A stretch of 9,605 nt of DNA from NCBI GenBank assembly GCA_964613015.1, contig CAZTFP010000035.1, positions 1 through 9,605 of the forward strand, written 5' to 3'. Positions 6,385-9,605 of the stretch are shown here, in pieces (the stretch's first letter is position 1; each line of letters starts with the position of its first letter). This DNA is from CAJBLF01 sp964613015 (GTDB taxonomy: Bacteria > Patescibacteriota > Gracilibacteria > Absconditabacterales > Absconditicoccaceae). A program made the position numbers and the translations under genes. The notes under the pieces are model-generated. The model was given only the letters and a program-made list of their open reading frames with translations, was not told the origin of the DNA and did not search any database.

Positions 6385-6436
6385 TATTAAAAATTAAGAG
6401 CTTCGCTTATTAAAAATTAAGAGCATTGTCTATTAA
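6385..6436. repeat. 23-bp-period direct repeat upstream of dnaX
   Basis: TATTAAAAATTAAGAGC occurs exactly at 6385-6401 and 6408-6424, with 6-nt spacers TTCGCT and ATTGTC and a partial third copy TATTAA at 6431. The array begins 17 bp upstream of the dnaX start, in its probable promoter; on the minus strand a TATATT (6386 to 6381) at its edge could be the -10. An AATTAAGA core recurs inverted near 6475-6487. Confidence 0.8.
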
Positions 6437-6551
6437 GGAATTTATGAATGTTTTGTTTACTCCTTACTCCTTCATTCTTAATTCTTCATTTGGTTTTTGT
6501 AGTGTATTTATCTATTATAAATTTTCAATTGAAAAGATTTACCAATTTTTA

Positions 6552-6579
6552 TTTACTTTATATTAAAAATGTTTATAAT
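6552..6579 (+). promoter_or_regulatory. Promoter of the WhiB-like gene
   Basis: TTTACT (6552-6557), 16 nt and a consensus TATAAT (6574-6579) form a good promoter. Transcription would start near 6586, leaving a leader of about 45 nt, longer than those suggested for neighbouring genes. Confidence 0.5.
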
Positions 6580-6586
6580 CTTTTTA

Positions 6587-6602
6587 TCGTATCTTGGTAC
6601 GA
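6587..6602 (+). promoter_or_regulatory. Short hairpin at the predicted 5' end of the WhiB-like mRNA
   Basis: TCGTA and TACGA pair around a TCTTGG loop and are followed by ATTTTTATTT. It sits at the predicted transcription start, so it could be a 5' stem-loop that affects mRNA stability, or a weak attenuator. The stem is only 5 bp. Confidence 0.3.
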
Positions 6603-6629
6603 ATTTTTATTTAATGAAAATATATAGAT

Positions 6630-6911
6630 ATGACAAGTAATGCTCTTCTAAACTGATTTTTTCATCCTGGCAATACTACTTTTGATGACTGTGAACGTAA
6701 ATTTAGAACTTCAAATGTTGCTGATGGAAGCGTATTGTTTTACGAGAGTAATCATCCAGGTGGTTGAATCATAAATTGATCAAATAGTGAAGAAAGGGTG
6801 AAAGAAGTCTGTGCTCCTTGTCCGAAATATCAATGATGTTTAGTACATGAAACATTACTCAAAACCCTTGCTTACGTTAAACAAAGAAATATCAAAATCT
6901 CAAAACAATAA
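6630..6911 (+). CDS. WhiB-like four-cysteine protein, putative Fe-S regulator
   Basis: This 93-residue protein reads through with four UGA glycines (9, 46, 50, 69). It has exactly four cysteines: Cys21, Cys61, Cys64 and Cys70, a C-X39-C-X2-C-X5-C pattern. The segment SEERVKEVCAPCPKYQGCL (53-71) closely resembles the WhiB core, where an E-A-K-x-x-C-x-x-C-P-x-x-x-x-C-L stretch carries three ligands of a [4Fe-4S] cluster, and LFYE (36-39) is placed like the WhiB LFFP segment. The glycine turn GVWGG, normally after the last cysteine, is not visible, and the protein ends soon after with a lysine-rich tail. WhiB proteins are mainly known from Actinobacteria and their phages as redox-sensitive sigma-factor partners. 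A zinc-binding four-Cys protein is the alternative. The gene is certain on UGA and promoter grounds; the family is tentative. Confidence 0.68.
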
Positions 6912-7010
6912 TATTTTTATTTTCTTTCTCAAAAAAAGATTTTATTCTGCGTTTTTTTTCATTTCTAAAATTATTGCAATTTTTTTGTTGAAGATTTATG
7001 TGTTTACTTC

Positions 7011-7038
7011 TTGTGTTTTGCCTGTAGCTTTTTATACT
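7011..7038 (+). promoter_or_regulatory. Possible promoter of the DUF1461 gene
   Basis: TTGTGT (7011-7016), 16 nt and TATACT (7033-7038) form a fair -35/-10 pair with a leader of about 50 nt before ATG 7097. The 185-bp spacer 6912-7096 is T-rich, so chance matches are possible. Confidence 0.32.
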
Positions 7039-7096
7039 ATTTTTTCATTGAAACACCTGATATTTTTTATTGTTTTTGGATATTTATACTCTTCAC

Positions 7097-7747
7097 ATGA
7101 TTACTTTTTCTTATAGACGTTTTATATACCATTTTCTGCTTCCATTATTTAGTGGATCACTTTTTTTTCTTTTGTTGCTCAGCCCATTGGTCTATTATTC
7201 TTTTTCTTCTGGTTTTTATACTGAATATATGATACATCAATGAATTGTTAATTCGGAATTATCCTCTAAATATGTGCAAAATGTATATATGTTTATCCAA
7301 GGAAAAAATTCTTTAGATTCTGATTTTTCTCTCGCTGAAAAAAGCCATATGGAAGACGTTAAAAAGCTTTTTTGTCTTGCTTATCTTATTGAGATTATAA
7401 CTGGTGTTATTTTTTTGTCGGTTTTATTTGTCTTTGCTTTTCAAAGAAAGTTTCGTCTTATTGTCAGATGATTATTTCGAGGTTCGCTGTTCTCCATGAT
7501 ACTGTTTTTTTTGATTGTTTCGGTATCGTTTATACATTTTGAAGCCACCTTTAACCTTTTTCATAGCATATTTTTTCCTCAGGGTAATTGGTCATTTGAT
7601 GCATCAAGTATGTTAATATCTTTTTTTCCTGTGGGTTTTTTTGAAGCTATAGCTATCAGGATATTTTCTATTGGTACTGGTATTTCATCGGCGGTATTTA
7701 TTTTTGGTTTGCTTGCAATAATTTATTCGAAAAAAAGACATGTCTAA
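7097..7747 (+). CDS. DUF1461 / TIGR01906 family integral membrane protein
   Basis: The 216-residue length is normal for the family. About four membrane segments are visible, near 13-35, 93-115, 126-147 and 185-209. Two family signatures stand out: HMEDVKKLF (84-92), in the loop before the second segment, and LFHSIFFPQGNWSFD (154-168) with a following LISFFPVGFF (173-182), between the third and fourth. The family is widespread in Firmicutes and CPR bacteria and its function is unknown. Two UGA glycines (49 and 125) join what the standard code splits into three pieces. ATG 7097 is chosen because it starts just before the first membrane segment and upstream codons in frame lack an ATG. The stop codon lies within the terminator hairpin at 7731. 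The protein faces the DEAD helicase gene tail to tail. Confidence 0.88.
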
Positions 7748-7761
7748 TACATGCCTTTTTT
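7731..7761. terminator. Bidirectional rho-independent terminator
   Basis: Left arm AAAAAAGACATGT and right arm ACATGCCTTTTTT pair with a single A/C mismatch around the loop CTAAT. Each strand presents a T-run after the stem, so it can end both the DUF1461 transcript and the convergent helicase transcript. The DUF1461 TAA lies in the loop. Confidence 0.85.
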
Positions 7762-7776
7762 CTTTTGGTGTTTTTA

Positions 7777-9605
7777 TTATTTCTTAAATGATTTTCTTGG
7801 TGGGTAATCTCCAAAACTTTTCTTTTTCGCATCTTTGGATGAATCTCCAAAAATTTTCTTTGTTCAAAAGTCTCTTTTAGCTCAAAATTCTTTCTTGGGT
7901 CCAAACTCTCTTTTCGGTCAATATGATTTTTTATCTCAAAAATCTTTTTTACCCACATACGTTGACGAGTCACCGAATTCCTTTTTAGGGTAACTAGATC
8001 ATTCTCTTTTTGGATAGCTTGAACCAGTAGAAATACCTTCTCTTCTAGGGTAGGCTGGCCTATCTCAGAAATCTTTTCTTGAAAAACTAGATCACTCTCT
8101 TCTTGGTCATCTATCTGCTGGCCTTCTTCCTCATCTCTCTCCTCCTCAGTCACTTTCTTTTGCCCTATTGATGATTGATTTTTTTCCATTGATAGTCTTG
8201 TTTTCAAAGGCACCAGTTATTTTCTCTGCGTTGCTTGGTGATACACTGATAAACGAAAAATCGTCCATCATTTTCAAATCATCAATATCTCTTCATTCTA
8301 CTCCAGATTCTTTGGTAATCATTTCCAAAAGTGAACGTCCCGTATATCCTTCTCTTCTTCCTAATGCTACAAATAGTCTTGTTTGTCCTCCTGTCCCTGA
8401 TTTGCTTGCAAATCTGTTTTCTCTGGTTTGTTCTGTAATATCACGATATTTGCTTTGATCGAAATCGCTTTCGTAATGCATCTTCAAAAGTGCTGCAACT
8501 ACATCACGAGGATTGCTGTTTTCTATCAGTTTGTCAGCTATCTCTATATAATTTTTGTGGCTATCTTTTTCAAGAACACCCTGAATGCTTTCGTTCAATT
8601 TGTTTTTTTTCTTTTCAATTACTCACTTGATGTCTGGAATAACTCCCTTTTTGATATCGACTTTATTTACCTTTTTGATATAGGACATTTTGCTATATTC
8701 TTTGGGTGTGATGAAGGTAATCGCTGTTCATTCCTTTCCTGCTCTTCCTGTCCTTCCTATTCTATGTGTATATCTTTCTGCATTTTGTGGAATCGCATAA
8801 TTGATAACATGTGTCACATCATTGACGTCTATTCCTCTCGCTGCGATATCTGTCGCCACCAAAATATTTACTTTTTTGTCTTTGAAACGTTGGAGAAAAT
8901 GTTCTCTTTGTTTTTGTGCGAGATCACCGTGAAGACCTTCTGCGCTATATCACTCATCATTTAACTTGGAAACTAATCCATCTACGTCAGCTTTTGTGTG
9001 ACAAAAAATGATACCATAAAATCACGCTTCTGTATCCATGATTCTGCGAAGTAACTCAAATTTATCTCTTTCGTTTACTTCAAAATATGCTTGATCAGTA
9101 TTTTCTCACGTTGTATCTGTACTTTTTGCTTCTACTAATTCATATTCGCCTATATATTTTTTTGCTATTTGTAAGACTTCTTTGGGCATTGTCGCAGAAA
9201 ATAACAAAACTTTTTTCTCAGGATTTGTTTCTTTGAAAATAGTTTGGATATCGTCAATAAATCCCATATCCAACATCTCATCTGCTTCGTCGAGAATGAA
9301 ATAAGAAATGTCTTTCAGATCCAATGTTTTGCGTCCAAGATGATCCATTATTCTTCCTGGTGTCCCTACGAGAATGTCAATTCCTCTTTTGAGTGCTCTG
9401 TGTTGGATTTCATACGATTGTTTTCCGTAGATTGCCATGACTTTGAGTCCTTTATTTCCTTGAAGTGAATCTATCTCTTCTGCGATTTGTGTCGCGAGTT
9501 CTCTCGTAGGTGCAAGAATAAGTGCCTGTACTTTACCACCTGGGGTAAGTTTTTCGATCAAAGGAATACCAAAAGCTGCAGTTTTTCCCGTACCGGTTGC
9601 TGCTT
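7777..9605 (-). CDS. DEAD-box ATP-dependent RNA helicase with DbpA-type RNA-binding domain (N-terminus outside window)
   Basis: About 608 residues are in view; the start lies beyond 9605. In order: motif I ATGTGKT (9600-9580), PTRELATQ, TPGR, DEAD (9291-9280), SAT, then IIFCHTKADVDG, ATDIAARGID and HRIGRTGRAGKEG, a complete two-domain helicase core. Next comes a domain starting TRLFVALGRREGYTGRSLLEMI (about 8382-8155), matching the DbpA RNA-binding fold found in CsdA/DeaD and DbpA, which act in ribosome assembly and cold adaptation. The last 120 or so residues are a low-complexity basic tail rich in Gly, Lys, Arg and Phe. I count 16 UGA glycines in the window, ten of them in the tail, so the standard code would break up the core and lose most of the tail. 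It ends with tandem TAA TAA. CsdA/DeaD-type is the best guess; the exact subfamily is unresolved. Confidence 0.95.
7780..8079 (-). repeat. Protein-level (K/R)(K/R)xF-G repeats in the helicase tail
   Basis: Read with UGA=Gly, the tail contains RKDFGD, KKEFGD, KKDFGD, KREFGP, KKEFGA, KRDFGT, KKIFGD, KKSFGD and RKSFKK, plus KREGSS-type motifs nearby. The spacing is irregular and the DNA units have diverged, so this is a protein repeat rather than a fresh DNA duplication. Such basic, aromatic, Gly-rich tails usually bind RNA and are disordered. Confidence 0.8.

Noticed and set aside
6847..7116. 89-codon plus-strand ORF with a hydrophobic, Phe-rich second half, possibly a small membrane protein
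   Set aside because: It overlaps the WhiB-like gene by 65 bp and the DUF1461 gene by 20 bp, has no UGA codon and no recognisable motif, and its Phe/Ile/Leu content is what T-rich spacer DNA gives. I could not exclude a shorter real protein.
7698..8213. 171-codon minus-strand ORF rich in Glu and Lys
   Set aside because: It is an out-of-frame shadow of the helicase tail. The other frame, read with UGA=Gly, continues directly from the DbpA-type domain and ends in tandem TAA; this ORF also runs through the terminator at 7731-7761 and into the DUF1461 gene.
8428..8964. 178-codon plus-strand ORF rich in Phe, Cys and Ile
   Set aside because: Antisense shadow of the helicase core, whose motifs V and VI are unmistakable on the minus strand.

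Overview
The window reads as chromosomal DNA from a Candidate Phyla Radiation bacterium that translates UGA as glycine (NCBI genetic code 25), so Candidatus Gracilibacteria (BD1-5) or Absconditabacteria (SR1). Read with the standard code, most genes break into pieces. Read with UGA=Gly, they become full-length proteins, and the UGA codons fall on glycines that define the families: the SAM-binding loop of PrmC, the GGHSG box and metal-site loops of PepD, and the first glycine of the DnaX P-loop. I count about 65 in-frame UGA codons. All twelve genes whose 3' end lies in the window with any support end in TAA or TAG, none in TGA. The DNA is AT-rich, genes are closely packed, and no start has a recognisable AGGAGG-type ribosome binding site.

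Layout, left to right. 1-99 is the possible tail of a plus-strand gene. 89-376 (minus) is a small DUF2103-like protein, divergent by 23 bp from prmC (400-1281, plus), the release-factor glutamine methyltransferase, which carries two non-triplet tandem repeats. 1282-1612 is a spacer with candidate terminators and a 12-bp palindrome. 1613-1948 is a short unassigned ORF. 1973-3364 is pepD, an M20C dipeptidase with all metal ligands. 3428-3601 is a 57-residue helical protein, probably on a leaderless mRNA. 3602-3898 is a spacer holding a relic of the 3' end of prmC (3771-3835) and a promoter. 3899-5002 holds two unknown 172-residue proteins in tandem.

The strand then switches. dnaX (6368-5355, minus) encodes clamp-loader domains I-III, and a second minus ORF (5361-5050), overlapping it by 7 bp, looks like a detached DnaX C-terminal domain. 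The spacer 6369-6629 holds 23-bp repeats and a promoter. 6630-6911 (plus) encodes a WhiB-like four-cysteine protein and 7097-7747 (plus) a DUF1461/TIGR01906 membrane protein. A strong bidirectional terminator (7731-7761) separates the latter from a convergent DEAD-box RNA helicase (9605-7777, minus, N-terminus outside the window) with a DbpA-type RNA-binding domain and a basic glycine-rich tail largely built with UGA codons.

Functionally this is mostly housekeeping: translation termination (PrmC, notable where UGA is not a stop), peptide recycling (PepD), replication (DnaX), and RNA remodelling (DEAD helicase), with several uncharacterised proteins. I found no CRISPR array, tRNA, rRNA, transposase or phage module. 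The most unusual features are the recoded UGA with a fossil stop at the dnaX junction, the split dnaX, the WhiB-like Cys protein, the frame-breaking repeats in prmC, and the prmC 3' relic.
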